Origin: an uncultured Anaerobiospirillum sp.
GTDB lineage: Bacteria; Pseudomonadota; Gammaproteobacteria; Enterobacterales; Succinivibrionaceae
NCBI GenBank assembly: GCA_944389615.1
Contig: CALXNA010000029.1
Coordinates: 1-44,053 of the forward strand
Length of the DNA stretch: 44,053 nucleotides
Reading direction: 5' to 3'
Shown in pieces: positions 16,684-26,200 of the stretch. The notes beneath the pieces are model-generated. The model searched no databases. It was not told where the DNA came from and saw only the letters and a list, made by a program, of their open reading frames with translations. Every line of letters begins with the position of its first letter. Position 1 is the stretch's first letter. The position numbers and the translations under genes were made by a program.

Positions 16684-17952
16684 CTAAGCCTGAATGTTGA
16701 AGCCCAGGCGATAGAGCAGGCGGAACTGCTCTTGGGTTGCGGTCTTGATCTTGACCGTATCAAACTCGTGGCGCTCTTGGTAGGTCTTGCGCAGCTGGTC
16801 AAAGGACGGCCCATCGCAGCACTTGGTACGGAAAAGACTGTCGTCGCGGCGCACATCGTAGATGCTAAAGATGATGCGGCTAAGCAGATCTTGGTTGAGC
16901 ACCGCCTGCGAGCTGAGCTCAAGGCGCGTGATGTCGCTCTCCGCGCGCGGTACTTTTAAGGTGTCCGGCAGGTTCAAGGCCTTGATCATGGCCTCGGCTA
17001 CCATCTGGGTACCACGATTCTTGGCCTCAAGGGCATAACCCGCGATATGGGCGGTGCTGCCTTCTAAGTACGGCACTAAGTCCGGTACGAGGAGGTTAGG
17101 CTCATTTTCAAAGACGTCAAGCCAAGCGTGGATGTAACCCGGGCGCTCCTGTAACAGCTCATAGAGCGCTTGATTGTCCACCACCGCGCCGCGGGCAGTG
17201 TTGATCAAGATCTGGCCTGCGTGCAGCGAGGCTAGCTGCTCCTTGCCCACCATATGGAAGGTCGGGTAGATATTGCTCGGGCTAGGCTCGGTCAGCGGCA
17301 CATGCAAGGTGACGATGTCACAGGCTAAGGCTTCGGCGAGCGTATGGTCGTACAGCGCGGGGTCGGCCAAATCAATGTCGCATAAGCGAGCATCGCCCTC
17401 AGATAAGATGCGCACGGCCGCGAGCTTGATGTCGTTGCCACCGAAGGTCGGATTGGCCTTATCTTGCATCGAGTCAAGCAAGGTCTTAAGCTCATGGGCA
17501 CGAATGGGGTCAGAGCAGACCACCTTCATGCCTAGCGCCTGCGCCCGGCGATAGACGCGCGTGCCGACATGGCCCATGCCCACAATGCCGATCGACATCT
17601 TAGAGAGGTCAAGGCCATAGCGCTGCGCTAACACCATCCAGACGCACAGCACGTAGTCGGCGACTGAGCGCGCGTTGCAGCCATGGGCTGCGGCAAACTT
17701 AATGTTGCGGCGATCGAGCTCCGGAATGTCGACGTGGTCGACGCCGGCCGTCGCCGTGCCGACAAATTGCAGCTTATCAGCGCCCGATAGCAGCTCTTCG
17801 TTGACCTTGGTCACCGAGCGCACGATTAAGGCGTCCACGCCGGACAGGTCGCTCGGTTGAATGTCACGCCCATACTTGAGCTCGACCTCACCGAAGGCCG
17901 AGAAAATTGCTTGTGCGTTAGGAATCGCTTGATCGGCTAAGATCTTTAACAT
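16684..17952 (-). CDS. pdxB: Erythronate-4-phosphate dehydrogenase
   Basis: Second step of DXP-dependent pyridoxal phosphate synthesis: NAD-dependent oxidation of 4-phosphoerythronate. The 422 residues are somewhat longer than E. coli PdxB (378). The N-terminus MLKILADQAIPNA is typical. The NAD fold carries VGMGHVGTRVYRRAQALGM. Catalytic Arg, Glu and His are in NTARGAVVD, DVFENEP and AHIAGYALEAK, and the PdxB-specific C-terminal dimerisation domain follows. An insertion of about 30 residues lies before DIVTLHVPLT. The start at 17952 is chosen for the GGAGG seven nt upstream. Confidence 0.93.
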   Translation of the reverse strand: MLKILADQAIPNAQAIFSAFGEVELKYGRDIQPSDLSGVDALIVRSVTKVNEELLSGADKLQFVGTATAGVDHVDIPELDRRNIKFAAAHGCNARSVADYVLCVWMVLAQRYGLDLSKMSIGIVGMGHVGTRVYRRAQALGMKVVCSDPIRAHELKTLLDSMQDKANPTFGGNDIKLAAVRILSEGDARLCDIDLADPALYDHTLAEALACDIVTLHVPLTEPSPSNIYPTFHMVGKEQLASLHAGQILINTARGAVVDNQALYELLQERPGYIHAWLDVFENEPNLLVPDLVPYLEGSTAHIAGYALEAKNRGTQMVAEAMIKALNLPDTLKVPRAESDITRLELSSQAVLNQDLLSRIIFSIYDVRRDDSLFRTKCCDGPSFDQLRKTYQERHEFDTVKIKTATQEQFRLLYRLGFNIQA

Positions 17953-18172
17953 GCCTGAACCTCCAACCAATGTCAGTTACACGCAGTAGCGTCACGGCTG
18001 CGGCGCCCGCCTTGAGCCAAGCTAAAGCCATGCCCAACGCACCCATCCTACCAAAGGCCGCCGCCCGCTGCCACCGGCAGGCCCTGCACGTCGGCCCCAA
18101 AGCTCCCGCCCACTTGACCAATTAGGCCCCGCTGCGGCTCTGGGCGCGGTCAAAATGCGATTTTTATGCGCT

Positions 18173-18204
18173 TTGACGTGAGGGCGCCTGTCGTGGGGTA
18201 TAAT
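18173..18204 (+). promoter_or_regulatory. Candidate purT promoter
   Basis: A consensus TATAAT (18199-18204) preceded by TTGACG (18173-18178). The 20-bp spacing is longer than ideal, so the -10 may work with an unrecognised -35. A small GCAGGG / CCCTGC hairpin (18224-18240) lies in the transcribed leader. No clear PurR box is seen. Confidence 0.5.
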
Positions 18205-18276
18205 TGCCGTGCTTTTGAGGGCGGCAGGGCCTTCCCCTGCAGCTTTGGTTTTTGTCGGCTCGTCCAAGGAATAGAC

Positions 18277-19485
18277 ATGTCGTTTAAGCTTGAAACTTCC
18301 ACGCAAAGATCCACCACTGCTTTACTCTTAGGCTCAGGTGAATTGGGTAAAGAACTCGCCATTGAGTTGCTGCGTTTGGGGGTGCATGTTGTCGCCTGTG
18401 ACCGCTACGACAATGCCCCGGCCATGCAAGTCGCCCAAGAGAAGGCCGTGCTCAATATGAAGGATCCGGTTGCGCTGCGCGCCTTGATCGAGAAGGTCAA
18501 GCCGGACGTCGTCATCCCGGAGATCGAGGCCATTGCCACCGAGCTCTTGATGGAGCTTGAGGCCAAGGAAGGCTTAAAGGTCGTACCGACTGCTAAGGCC
18601 GCCTTTACAACCATGAACCGCAAGCAGATTCGCACCTTAGCTGCCGAAGAGTTGGGGCTGCCGACCTCGCCTTACTTCTTTGCCGCATCACTTGCTGAGG
18701 TCAAGACCAACATTGCCAAGGTAGGCTACCCATGCATCATGAAGCCGGTCATGAGCTCTTCGGGCAAGGGCCAGAGCACGATCAAGAGTGAGGCCGATAT
18801 CGAGGCCGCTTGGACTAAGGCCTGCACCGAAGGCCGCGGCGGCGAGGCTGAGGTCATCGTCGAGGGCATGGTACGCTTTGACGAGGAGATCACCTTGCTT
18901 ACGGTGAGTGCTTGCGACGGCATCCACTTCTGCCGCCCTATCTTCCACCACCAAGTCAACGGTGACTACCACGAGTCGTGGCAAGGCAAGGATCTCCCGG
19001 CCGACATTCAGGCCGCAGCCGAGCACATCGCCCGCACCGTGGTCACCGCCTTAGGCGGCCATGGCATCTTTGGCGTCGAGCTCTTTATCTGCCCGAACGC
19101 TCCCGAAGGCCAGCGCGTCATCTTCTCGGAGCTCTCTCCGCGCCCGCACGATACCGGCATGGTCACCATGATCTCCCAAGACCAAAGCGAGTTTGCGCTG
19201 CACGTGCGTGCCTTATTAGGCCTGCCGATCGGGGCCATCACCTTCTTAGGCCCAAGTGCCAGCGCCGCCTTATTGGTCGAAGGCGACGGCAATGCCCTCA
19301 CCTATGAGAATATCGATGGCGCCTTAGCCGCCGGTGGCGCCCACAGCGCCCTGCGCCTCTTTGGCAAGCCAGAAGTCCACGGCGAGCGCCGCATGGGCGT
19401 CATGCTCTCCCGTGCCGCCGATGTCGCTACCGCGATCGCGCAAGCCAAGGCCATGCGCTCCGCCCTCAAGGTCACCGTGCACTAA
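18277..19485 (+). CDS. purT: Formate-dependent GAR transformylase (phosphoribosylglycinamide formyltransferase 2)
   Basis: An ATP-grasp enzyme that formylates glycinamide ribonucleotide with formate and ATP in purine synthesis, fitting an anaerobe with formate to hand. The 402 residues compare with 392 in E. coli. Motifs include [51 protein letters not shown] and [15 protein letters not shown]. The start at 18277 has AAGGA six nt upstream; an earlier ATG in frame adds 37 residues foreign to the family. Confidence 0.96.
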   Translation: MSFKLETSTQRSTTALLLGSGELGKELAIELLRLGVHVVACDRYDNAPAMQVAQEKAVLNMKDPVALRALIEKVKPDVVIPEIEAIATELLMELEAKEGLKVVPTAKAAFTTMNRKQIRTLAAEELGLPTSPYFFAASLAEVKTNIAKVGYPCIMKPVMSSSGKGQSTIKSEADIEAAWTKACTEGRGGEAEVIVEGMVRFDEEITLLTVSACDGIHFCRPIFHHQVNGDYHESWQGKDLPADIQAAAEHIARTVVTALGGHGIFGVELFICPNAPEGQRVIFSELSPRPHDTGMVTMISQDQSEFALHVRALLGLPIGAITFLGPSASAALLVEGDGNALTYENIDGALAAGGAHSALRLFGKPEVHGERRMGVMLSRAADVATAIAQAKAMRSALKVTVH

Positions 19486-19812
19486 GGGACAAGTACAGGC
19501 AAGACCGCGGGCCAAGTACGGGCAAGACCGCGGGCAAGCAGACCGTGCGCCCGGACGTGGGCAGGAGCCGTGGGCAGGGGCCGCGCGCCGAAGCGGCGCG
19601 CCCGGCCGCGGGCAAATTTAGCCGCCGCTGCGCCATGTTGGCACAAAGTGCGCTATGCTTAGGGCAATCCCCGCTCAGGGGCTGCGCCCTGACGCCGGAT
19701 CGGCTCAAACCCAGCACTCTTGGTGCTGCGTACGGGGGGGACTAACACCCTAAACTTGCTCACTTAGATTGGAGGCGGCGTCACCAGTGTGTGTGGCTGG
19801 CGCCGGTTTGCA
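19486..19812. other. Repeat-rich intergenic region after purT
   Basis: Starting at the purT stop, a 23-bp unit containing CAAGTAC and GGCAAGACCGCGGG occurs twice in tandem (19490-19512, 19513-19535), followed by degenerate copies. A perfect GCGCGCCG / CGGCGCGC hairpin with 3-nt loop lies at 19583-19601. Two further small hairpins, TCAGGG / CCCTGA near 19676-19693 and CAGCAC / GTGCTG near 19712-19728, precede the DUF4250 gene. No coding frame is supported. Confidence 0.55.
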
Positions 19813-20007
19813 ATGAACATCTTTGCCCGCTACGAGACCATGGATCCCTACATTTTGCTCTCGGCCGTTAACCTCAAACTGCGTGACCACTACGATAGCC
19901 TTGAAGAGCTGTGCGCCACGCACGAGATCGATCAAGCGATCTTAGAGCAGCGCCTCAAGGACTTAGGCTACAAGTACGATCGCGAACAAAACCAATTCAA
20001 GGGCTAA
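19813..20007 (+). CDS. DUF4250 domain protein
   Basis: A 64-residue cytosolic protein matching the small family of unknown function DUF4250: DPYILLSAVNLKLRDHYDSLEELC, then LEQRLKDLGYKYDREQNQFK, which fills the whole domain. Family members are stand-alone proteins common in gut bacteria. The ATG at 19813 gives the usual length. GTG at 19789 is an alternative but lies 13 nt from the GGAGG at 19771, and the extra residues are not family-like. Confidence 0.75.
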   Translation: MNIFARYETMDPYILLSAVNLKLRDHYDSLEELCATHEIDQAILEQRLKDLGYKYDREQNQFKG

Positions 20008-20067
20008 GACTTTGCGGCCCTAGGGCTAAGACTTTGCGGTTCGAAGGCTAAAACTTTGCGGCCCGAA
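20002..20067. repeat. Three tandem 22-bp repeats at the DUF4250 stop codon
   Basis: Units start at 20002, 20024 and 20046, each reading GGCTAARACTTTGCGG plus six variable bases. The TAA of the first unit is the stop codon of the DUF4250 gene, so the repeats grew from the end of the gene into the spacer. Confidence 0.85.
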
Positions 20068-20114
20068 GGCCGCTCCACCACGGCCTTGCCATCAGGTAAG
20101 GCCGCGTCAAACCT

Positions 20115-20909
20115 ATGCAAAACTCAGCAGACCAAGACCGCATTACCGAAAAGATCGCCAAGCTGTTGGCGCTGGCGCAAAGCTCCAATCCTAACGAGGC
20201 CGCCATCGCCTTGGCCCGCGCCCAAAAGCTCATGGCCGAGCATCAGGTCACGCAAAAGGATGTGTCCTTTAGCTCAATGGGCGAGAAAACCGAGGCCGTG
20301 CCGACTATTCTGCGTGACCGCCAGCTCTACTCGCGCCTTGGCAGCATGATTGCGCGCGCCTTTGGCATCACGGAGATCTACAACCTCAAAAACAACCGCG
20401 TCATCTCGATCACCTTCTTAGGTGACCTGACACGTGTCGAGAGCGCCACCTACGCCTTTACCGTGCTGGCGCGCCAAGCAGCCATCGCCAAGAAGGAGTT
20501 CTTGGCCCAGCTCAAAGAAAAGATCTTAGAGAGCGTCTATCAGGACTTCCCGAGCCTGTGCGAGGCCAAGGCCAGCTTAAAAGACATCTGGGAGTACGTC
20601 CCGACTCTCAAGAGCATCCATCAGCGCTTCATACGCCAGCAGGTTAAGTCCTACCTGCACGGCTGGCTTATCGCGGTCGATGAGAAGGTCATGGACTTTG
20701 CCATGTCGGACGAAGAGTACGAGCTGTTAGTTGACTTTAAGTTCACCCGCTACCCGGACTTGACGCACATGCGCGCCCGCCCGCTGCGTTACACCGCCGC
20801 CCAAATGGCCAACTTCCAGCAAGGCATGCGCGACGGCAAGGATAAGGTCAACCTCTTCCACGGCGTCAACACCGACTACGAGCGCCGCGCCTTGGGCCAC
20901 AAGGGCTAA
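20115..20909 (+). CDS. DUF2786 domain protein
   Basis: 264 residues. The N-terminal 45 residues (ITEKIAKLLALAQSSNPNEAAIALARAQKLMAEHQV) are a clear DUF2786 domain, a short helical unit found in bacterial and phage proteins of unknown function, with the typical NPNEA core. The rest (residues 60-264) resembles the larger companion domain often seen after it, with mixed helices and no catalytic motif that I can recognise. No signal peptide or membrane segment is seen. It is convergent with the ExoI-like gene, 14 nt apart. Confidence 0.75.
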   Translation: MQNSADQDRITEKIAKLLALAQSSNPNEAAIALARAQKLMAEHQVTQKDVSFSSMGEKTEAVPTILRDRQLYSRLGSMIARAFGITEIYNLKNNRVISITFLGDLTRVESATYAFTVLARQAAIAKKEFLAQLKEKILESVYQDFPSLCEAKASLKDIWEYVPTLKSIHQRFIRQQVKSYLHGWLIAVDEKVMDFAMSDEEYELLVDFKFTRYPDLTHMRARPLRYTAAQMANFQQGMRDGKDKVNLFHGVNTDYERRALGHKG

Positions 20910-20923
20910 GCCAAGGTCATGGG

Positions 20924-22168
20924 CTAAAAGTATTGGGCAATGCGCATCAAGAGCTCATACTGTTTGGGATCATCCTCGGGCAGTTGATCGGCGAGCAAGC
21001 GCAGCTCCTGTAGCAGCGTCTTACTTCTCTTCTCGACCAAATGGCGACAATAGCGCTCATAGGCGCGCCGCTCCCCATCCATCAGAGCCTTGGGGAAATT
21101 CTCGTTGAGATAGCACATCGTCAGCTGCCCAAGCGACCGCTCGGGGTTGCATAAGACCGCAAGATTGCTCTCTTGGCGCACGTCATGCCCCATCATGCGG
21201 GTAAATTGCGCCTGCTCCCCTGAGGTTAGACTCGGCAGGAAGGTATCGTAGAAGGCAAGCTCTGACGGAGTAATCGTGTCCGGCTGCGCCGTGAGTTCGC
21301 TCGGATCGAGCGCATCTAACCGGGCCTTGAGGGCTTCAAGGTCAAACTTGAGCTCAGCTTGGCGCTCCTGAGTCAAGATGCCGCAGGGCGCGATGAGCGG
21401 CGCCAAATCGAGGTTGATGACCTGCACCCGATCTTGGGCGCCATCGGTCAGCAGGGCTTTGAGGTAGTGACCTTCTACCACTAAGACCTTGATCAGGGTG
21501 AGCGCCCCCTCATCAAGATAGACCCAATAAGGCGCCGACAGGCGCTGCCTGACGGGCCGCTGCAGAAAGGACATAATCTTGGGGTCGGCGCGGTTGAGGT
21601 AGTTGTACAAAAAGTACAGTGCATCAAGCCGCTCAAGCTTGGTCTCAAGAGCCCCGCGATAGCCTAAGGCCCGCACCGCCGGTACTAGGCTCTTGCGCGC
21701 CTTAACCCGCGTATTGCCGAAGTAATAGCAGGTATCGAGGGCGACCTTAAGGTCGACCATGAGCGGAAAGCGCGTGAATATGTCCGGACTGAAGAAGTTT
21801 TGCAACGCCATCGCGTTGTAGACGCTCAAATGGCGCGCCGCAAAGGTCACCAAGATGTCTTGGGGCCCATTAGGCTGCAAGCTGGTTGATAGCTCCTGCA
21901 TGAAGTTCAGCGCCGTGCTGCCGTGGCTCAGATTATTGGGATCGATCCCTTGGCGCCACAGATAGGACGGCGAGAGCAGTGCATGCGGCGCCAGCTTGCA
22001 GGTGAGCAGGCGCTTGAAGTTAGGCGCAGCCAAGCTCACCCCATCGCCAATGCTCATGAGGGCCATACCCGCAAGGCGCGCCCGGAGGCTCGGCTGACTT
22101 AACGGCAAAGGCAGCGCATAGAAAATGGTGCGCAGTTGAGTCTCAGTCACAAGCTCTGGGCCCGCCAA
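20924..22168 (-). CDS. Exonuclease I (SbcB)-like protein lacking the DEDDh catalytic residues
   Basis: 414 residues that follow E. coli ExoI in order. LLSPSYLWRQGIDPNNL (65-80) sits at the GAVLITGITPQEA region, YNAMALQNFFSPDIF (117-131) at EVTRNIFYRNFYDPY, DLKVALDTCYYF (139-150) at DLLDVMRACYAL, and the C-terminal domain ends LNENFPKALMDGERRAYERY against ARNFPGTLDYAEQQRW. The catalytic DYET is replaced by FYALPLP near 16-22, RFDDE by HLSVYN, and HDAMAD by TKLERLD with only one Asp. The start is TTG at 22168, 14 nt after the topA stop, with GGAGG between, so it is in the topA operon. Homology is distant but collinear; nuclease activity is unlikely. Confidence 0.65.
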   Translation of the reverse strand: MAGPELVTETQLRTIFYALPLPLSQPSLRARLAGMALMSIGDGVSLAAPNFKRLLTCKLAPHALLSPSYLWRQGIDPNNLSHGSTALNFMQELSTSLQPNGPQDILVTFAARHLSVYNAMALQNFFSPDIFTRFPLMVDLKVALDTCYYFGNTRVKARKSLVPAVRALGYRGALETKLERLDALYFLYNYLNRADPKIMSFLQRPVRQRLSAPYWVYLDEGALTLIKVLVVEGHYLKALLTDGAQDRVQVINLDLAPLIAPCGILTQERQAELKFDLEALKARLDALDPSELTAQPDTITPSELAFYDTFLPSLTSGEQAQFTRMMGHDVRQESNLAVLCNPERSLGQLTMCYLNENFPKALMDGERRAYERYCRHLVEKRSKTLLQELRLLADQLPEDDPKQYELLMRIAQYF

Positions 22169-22182
22169 GGCAGGCCCCCTCC

Positions 22183-24846
22183 CTAGGCGTCGGCGCTCTT
22201 ACGAGCTCGGCCCGTACTCTTAGCTGCGGCCTTGCGCTCGCTTTGCTCCCACTGCCCCGTCTCCTGATTGTAGAAGGCTGCCCATGAGGTCGGCTTGCCC
22301 TCTGGGGTGCTCGAGGCCAAGTACTGCTCCTTAGTCTTGCGGCTAAAGCGCACTTCGGCAAGGTTGCCCTCAGGATCCTTTTCCGGACCGTCGGCTAAGT
22401 AGTAGAACTTAGGGGAGATGCGGTCGCGGAAGCGCTTGAGCTCGGCGACCTTAACCGGGCGCGACTCGCGGACTTTCGGGAAGCTGCTTGCGGCCAAGAA
22501 CAGGCCCGAAGCGCCATCGCGCAGCACAAAGTGCGCCTCCGGATGCTTCTCGCACGGCAGCTCCGGCAAGTCAACCGCGTCCTCACGCGGCGGTGCGACC
22601 TCGCCGTTCTTTAAGATCTTGCGCGTGTTCTTGCACTCATCGTTGGTGCATTGCATGTACTTGCCGAAGCGGCCTTCGCGCAGCACCATGTCATGGCCGC
22701 ACTTCTCGCATTGGATTACCGGGCCCCATGCTGGGTTGTCGCTATAATCGCCCTCTTCGCGGATGTAGCCATCGCACATCGGGGCATTCGAGCACAAATA
22801 GAGCTTTTGGTGCTTGTCGATGAGGAAGGCATCCATCTTGGCCCCGCACTTCGGGCAACGCTTGGACTCAAGCAGCACCTTGGTCTCGGCCGCCTCGTCC
22901 ATTTCCACGCCCTTAGGCATGTCATCGACTGCGACCAAGTTGATGGTGCACTTGCAGCGATCCTTGGCCTTAACCGCTGGATCAGAGTAGCCAAGGCAGC
23001 TTAAGAAGTTGCCGGTACGGCCTGAGTGCACTGCCATGTGATACTTATGGCACAGTGGGCACATCAGGTCGATCTCAATCGAGCGGTTGAGCGGCATACC
23101 GCCCTCTTCGTACGGCAGCTTAGCGCGCTCTAAATGGGCCGAGAAGTCGGCGTAGAAGTCATCAAGCTGCTTGAGCCAGTTGAGCTTACCGGCAGCAATG
23201 TCATCTAAGGACTCCTCCATCGATGCGGTGAAGTGGTAGTCCATCAAGTTGGCAAAGCTATGGCGCAGGCGATCGGTCACGATCTCGCCCATCTTGGTGG
23301 CAAAGAAGCGGTTGCGCTCGAGCTTGACGTAGCCGCGATCTTGGATCGTGGCGATGATCGAGGCGTAGGTCGAAGGGCGGCCGATACCGTCCTTTTCGAG
23401 CTCCTTAACCAAGGATGCCTCTGAGAAGCGGGCGGGCGGCTGAGTGAAGTGGCGGCTTGGCAGCACTTCCTTGAGCGGCAGAATGTCGCCTTCCTTGACC
23501 TCAGGCAGAACGGTGTCCTCGCTCTTGCCTCCTAAGACGCGGCGGAAGCCATCGAAGAGCTCGGTGCGGCCGGTCGCGCGCAGATTGTACGGGCCGCAGG
23601 CGACCACAATCGAGCGCGTGACGTAGCGCTGATTGGTCATCTGGCAGGCAAGGTAACGCTCAAAGATGAGCTGATAGAGGCGGCGCCCATCGTTATCGAT
23701 GTTTGCCGGTAAGGCGGTCAGCTCCGGATGCGACGGACGAATCGCCTCGTGCGCCTCTTGGGCCGACTCCTTGCTTTGGTAGAAATTCGGCTTCTCCGGC
23801 AGATACTGCGGGCCGCACTTCTCGGCGATGATCTTACGGGCCGCATCAATTGCCTCTTGGGACAGATTGACGCTGTCGGTACGCATATAGGTGATAAGAC
23901 CGCTCTCATAGAGACGCTGGGCGACCACCATGGTGCGCTTGACTGAGAAGCCCAAGCGCTGGTTGGCGCTTTGCTGCAAGGTCGAAGTGGTGAAAGGAGG
24001 CGGAGCATGGGCTGAGCCTTCCTTGGACTCGATCTTCTGTACCACGTACTGATTGTTCTTGAGCTCAGTGACGATGGCGCTGGCCTCTTGGGCATTGTGG
24101 ATCACCACCTTGGACTTGCCCTTGGTGGCAAGGTTAAGGCCGATCACCTCTTGATTTGGGGTGAAGTTATTGGTCGCGATCGTCCAATACTCCTCAGGGA
24201 TAAAGGACTTGATCTCGCGCTCACGATCCACGATGAGCTCGACCGCAACCGACTGGACACGCCCTGCCGACAAGCCGCGCCCGACCTTTTCCCACAGCAG
24301 CGGCGAGAGCATATAGCCCACGACGCGGTCTAAGAAGCGGCGTGTCTGCTGGGCATTGACCAGATCCATATTGATCTGCTCAGGGTGCGCGAAGGCCTTT
24401 TGGATCGCGTTCTTGGTGATCTCCGGGTACTTGACGCGCCAGAAGGGCTTGCCCTCATTGGCCTTGGTGGAGAGGATTTCCTTTAAGTGCCAAGCAATGG
24501 CCTCACCTTCGCGGTCCAAGTCGGTGGCAAGGTAGATAGCGTCGGCGTCTTTAGCCAGCTTCTTTAACTCACTGACCACCGCGGTCTTGTCCGGCATGAT
24601 CTCATAGTCAGCCTTCCAGCCATGCAGCGGGTCGATACCCATCTTAGTAAAGAGGGCATTTTGCTTTTGCTCAGCACTTTGCTGGGAGCGCTGAGTAGGA
24701 GCGGCCCGAGTACCGGTCTTGCTCGCCCCGGCCGGCAGGTCACGGATGTGGCCCACACTGGCCTTGACGATGTAGTCATCACCCAGATAGCCATTGATGA
24801 TCTTGGCTTTGGATGGCGACTCCACAATTACTAATGACTTACCCAT
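22183..24846 (-). CDS. topA: DNA topoisomerase I
   Basis: Relaxes negatively supercoiled DNA through a 5'-phosphotyrosine. The 887 residues compare with 865 in E. coli. A TOPRIM domain starts at LVIVESPSKAKII and contains DLDREGEAIAWH. The catalytic tyrosine is Y320 in LITYMRTDS. Three C-terminal zinc fingers follow (CPLCHKYH, CPKCGAKMD, CEKCGHDM) and then a degenerate zinc-ribbon-like end. The start at 24846 (MGKSLVIVES) has GAGG six nt upstream. It lies downstream of sohB, as in E. coli, and is followed closely by the ExoI-like gene. Confidence 0.97.
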   Translation of the reverse strand: MGKSLVIVESPSKAKIINGYLGDDYIVKASVGHIRDLPAGASKTGTRAAPTQRSQQSAEQKQNALFTKMGIDPLHGWKADYEIMPDKTAVVSELKKLAKDADAIYLATDLDREGEAIAWHLKEILSTKANEGKPFWRVKYPEITKNAIQKAFAHPEQINMDLVNAQQTRRFLDRVVGYMLSPLLWEKVGRGLSAGRVQSVAVELIVDREREIKSFIPEEYWTIATNNFTPNQEVIGLNLATKGKSKVVIHNAQEASAIVTELKNNQYVVQKIESKEGSAHAPPPFTTSTLQQSANQRLGFSVKRTMVVAQRLYESGLITYMRTDSVNLSQEAIDAARKIIAEKCGPQYLPEKPNFYQSKESAQEAHEAIRPSHPELTALPANIDNDGRRLYQLIFERYLACQMTNQRYVTRSIVVACGPYNLRATGRTELFDGFRRVLGGKSEDTVLPEVKEGDILPLKEVLPSRHFTQPPARFSEASLVKELEKDGIGRPSTYASIIATIQDRGYVKLERNRFFATKMGEIVTDRLRHSFANLMDYHFTASMEESLDDIAAGKLNWLKQLDDFYADFSAHLERAKLPYEEGGMPLNRSIEIDLMCPLCHKYHMAVHSGRTGNFLSCLGYSDPAVKAKDRCKCTINLVAVDDMPKGVEMDEAAETKVLLESKRCPKCGAKMDAFLIDKHQKLYLCSNAPMCDGYIREEGDYSDNPAWGPVIQCEKCGHDMVLREGRFGKYMQCTNDECKNTRKILKNGEVAPPREDAVDLPELPCEKHPEAHFVLRDGASGLFLAASSFPKVRESRPVKVAELKRFRDRISPKFYYLADGPEKDPEGNLAEVRFSRKTKEQYLASSTPEGKPTSWAAFYNQETGQWEQSERKAAAKSTGRARKSADA

Positions 24847-24963
24847 AACAATCCTCAATCAGGGTATCAGTGATCTGCCTAAAAAGCCTAAACAAACCTG
24901 TCCTACCGGCCCGGGCCGTACGGCCCTGCGGCCGCAAGGCCCCGCAGCCCTGCAGCTTCCTGC

Positions 24964-25008
24964 CGCGCAGGCACCCTACGCGCAGGCGCCCTTCGCGCAG
25001 GCCCCCCT
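24964..25008. repeat. Three tandem 15-bp repeats at the sohB stop codon
   Basis: Units at 24964, 24979 and 24994 read CGCGCAGGC followed by a variable hexamer. The last unit runs into the sohB stop codon (25007-25009 on the minus strand). This is the same pattern as at the DUF4250 stop, with a different unit. Confidence 0.75.
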
Positions 25009-26179
25009 ACTTCACGTGCAAGAAGGATGAATCATCGAGCGCCTCAAGCTCCGAGCGCAGCTGCGAAGTTACCTCGTTGGTGCCCAGCATCCGTCCTAAG
25101 AAGGGCAGATGCTTGTGCATGAAGTTGCGCTTATCCTGCTTCTTGCGCTTGATCTTAAGGGCTGCAAGCTCGGTACGCTTGATCTCTTGGGCGATGTACT
25201 CATCGGAGGTGGCGATCTCATCGACCAGACCGAGCTCCTTTGCGTCAAGCGCGAGCCAATGCTCGCCGGTCGTCACCTTGGCCACATCCAGCTGCGGGCG
25301 ATAACGCAGCACCTGCTCCTTAAAGCGCGCGTGCACCGCCTCTAACTCTTCTTTGAACTTCTGACGGCCCTCGTCGGTGTTTTCACCTAAGACCGACAAG
25401 GTACGCTTGTACTTACCGGCGGTAATCTGCTCGTAGTCGACATCGTACTTATTAAGTACCCGGCGGAAGTTTGGGATCCCGGCGATGACGCCGATCGAAC
25501 CGACGTAGGCAAAAGGCGCGGCCACGATCTTATTGGCCACGCAAGCCATGAGATAACCGCCCGAGGCGGCGACTTCATCGACCGTCACCGTCAAGAAGAT
25601 GTTGCGCGCGCGCAGGCGCTCAAGCTGCGAGGCGCACAGGCCATAGCTGTTGACGAGGCCGCCCGGCGAGCACAGATTAACGATGACTTCATCGCGCTCA
25701 TCGGCTACCTCCAAGATGGCATCGATCTTAAAGCGCAAGTCCTTAAACTCATGGCCCTTGGTCGAGCCGCGGAAGTCGATGACAAAGAGATGGCGCGGGC
25801 ACAGCACCCCGGCCGCCCGATGGTTCTTGATCATGTCAAGGCGCGTCAGATGCTGCTCCCGCTCCTCTTGTGCCGCTTCTTTAGCCCGCTGCTTGGCCTT
25901 CTTTTTGGCGTCCTTGGCGCTCTTGACGCCGAGATCTTGCTCAAGGCGTTGCATGCGCGTGGCCGGGTCGGCCTTGCGCAGGCTCTTGACCATCAGCTTA
26001 TGGCGCTTACGGTAGAGCTTCTTTAAGTCAACCGTCACCAAGCTGCCGACATCATCGCCGTCGCTCTTCTCGCCCTTCTTGCGCGTGGCGAGCACCAGCA
26101 CGATCACAGGCAAGACCACGATCGCCATGACAATGACTACCTTGAGCAGGAAGCCTACGATATCAAGCACGAAATCCAC
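25007..26179 (-). CDS. sohB: Signal-peptide-peptidase-like serine protease SohB
   Basis: An inner-membrane peptidase of family S49, 390 residues. An N-terminal hydrophobic segment (residues 3-31) anchors it. The catalytic serine is S206 in DEVAASGGYL and the lysine is K258 in TAGKYKRTL. SPGG near 171 and GENTDEGR are also family hallmarks. Residues 60-110 are a highly charged Lys/Glu/Ala stretch, likely a coiled coil, typical of the SohB N-terminal extension. The start gives a membrane anchor directly. Confidence 0.94.
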   Translation of the reverse strand: MDFVLDIVGFLLKVVIVMAIVVLPVIVLVLATRKKGEKSDGDDVGSLVTVDLKKLYRKRHKLMVKSLRKADPATRMQRLEQDLGVKSAKDAKKKAKQRAKEAAQEEREQHLTRLDMIKNHRAAGVLCPRHLFVIDFRGSTKGHEFKDLRFKIDAILEVADERDEVIVNLCSPGGLVNSYGLCASQLERLRARNIFLTVTVDEVAASGGYLMACVANKIVAAPFAYVGSIGVIAGIPNFRRVLNKYDVDYEQITAGKYKRTLSVLGENTDEGRQKFKEELEAVHARFKEQVLRYRPQLDVAKVTTGEHWLALDAKELGLVDEIATSDEYIAQEIKRTELAALKIKRKKQDKRNFMHKHLPFLGRMLGTNEVTSQLRSELEALDDSSFLHVK

Positions 26180-26200
26180 GCCACCACCTCTCAGCCCAAA

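Noticed and set aside
16684..19485. Active-site loss in PdxB and PurT
   Set aside because: Catalytic Arg, Glu and His of PdxB and the ATP-grasp motifs of PurT are all present, so both are taken as normal enzymes.
19676..19728. Hairpins before the DUF4250 gene as a riboswitch
   Set aside because: The two stems are only six bp each and no conserved riboswitch core was seen.
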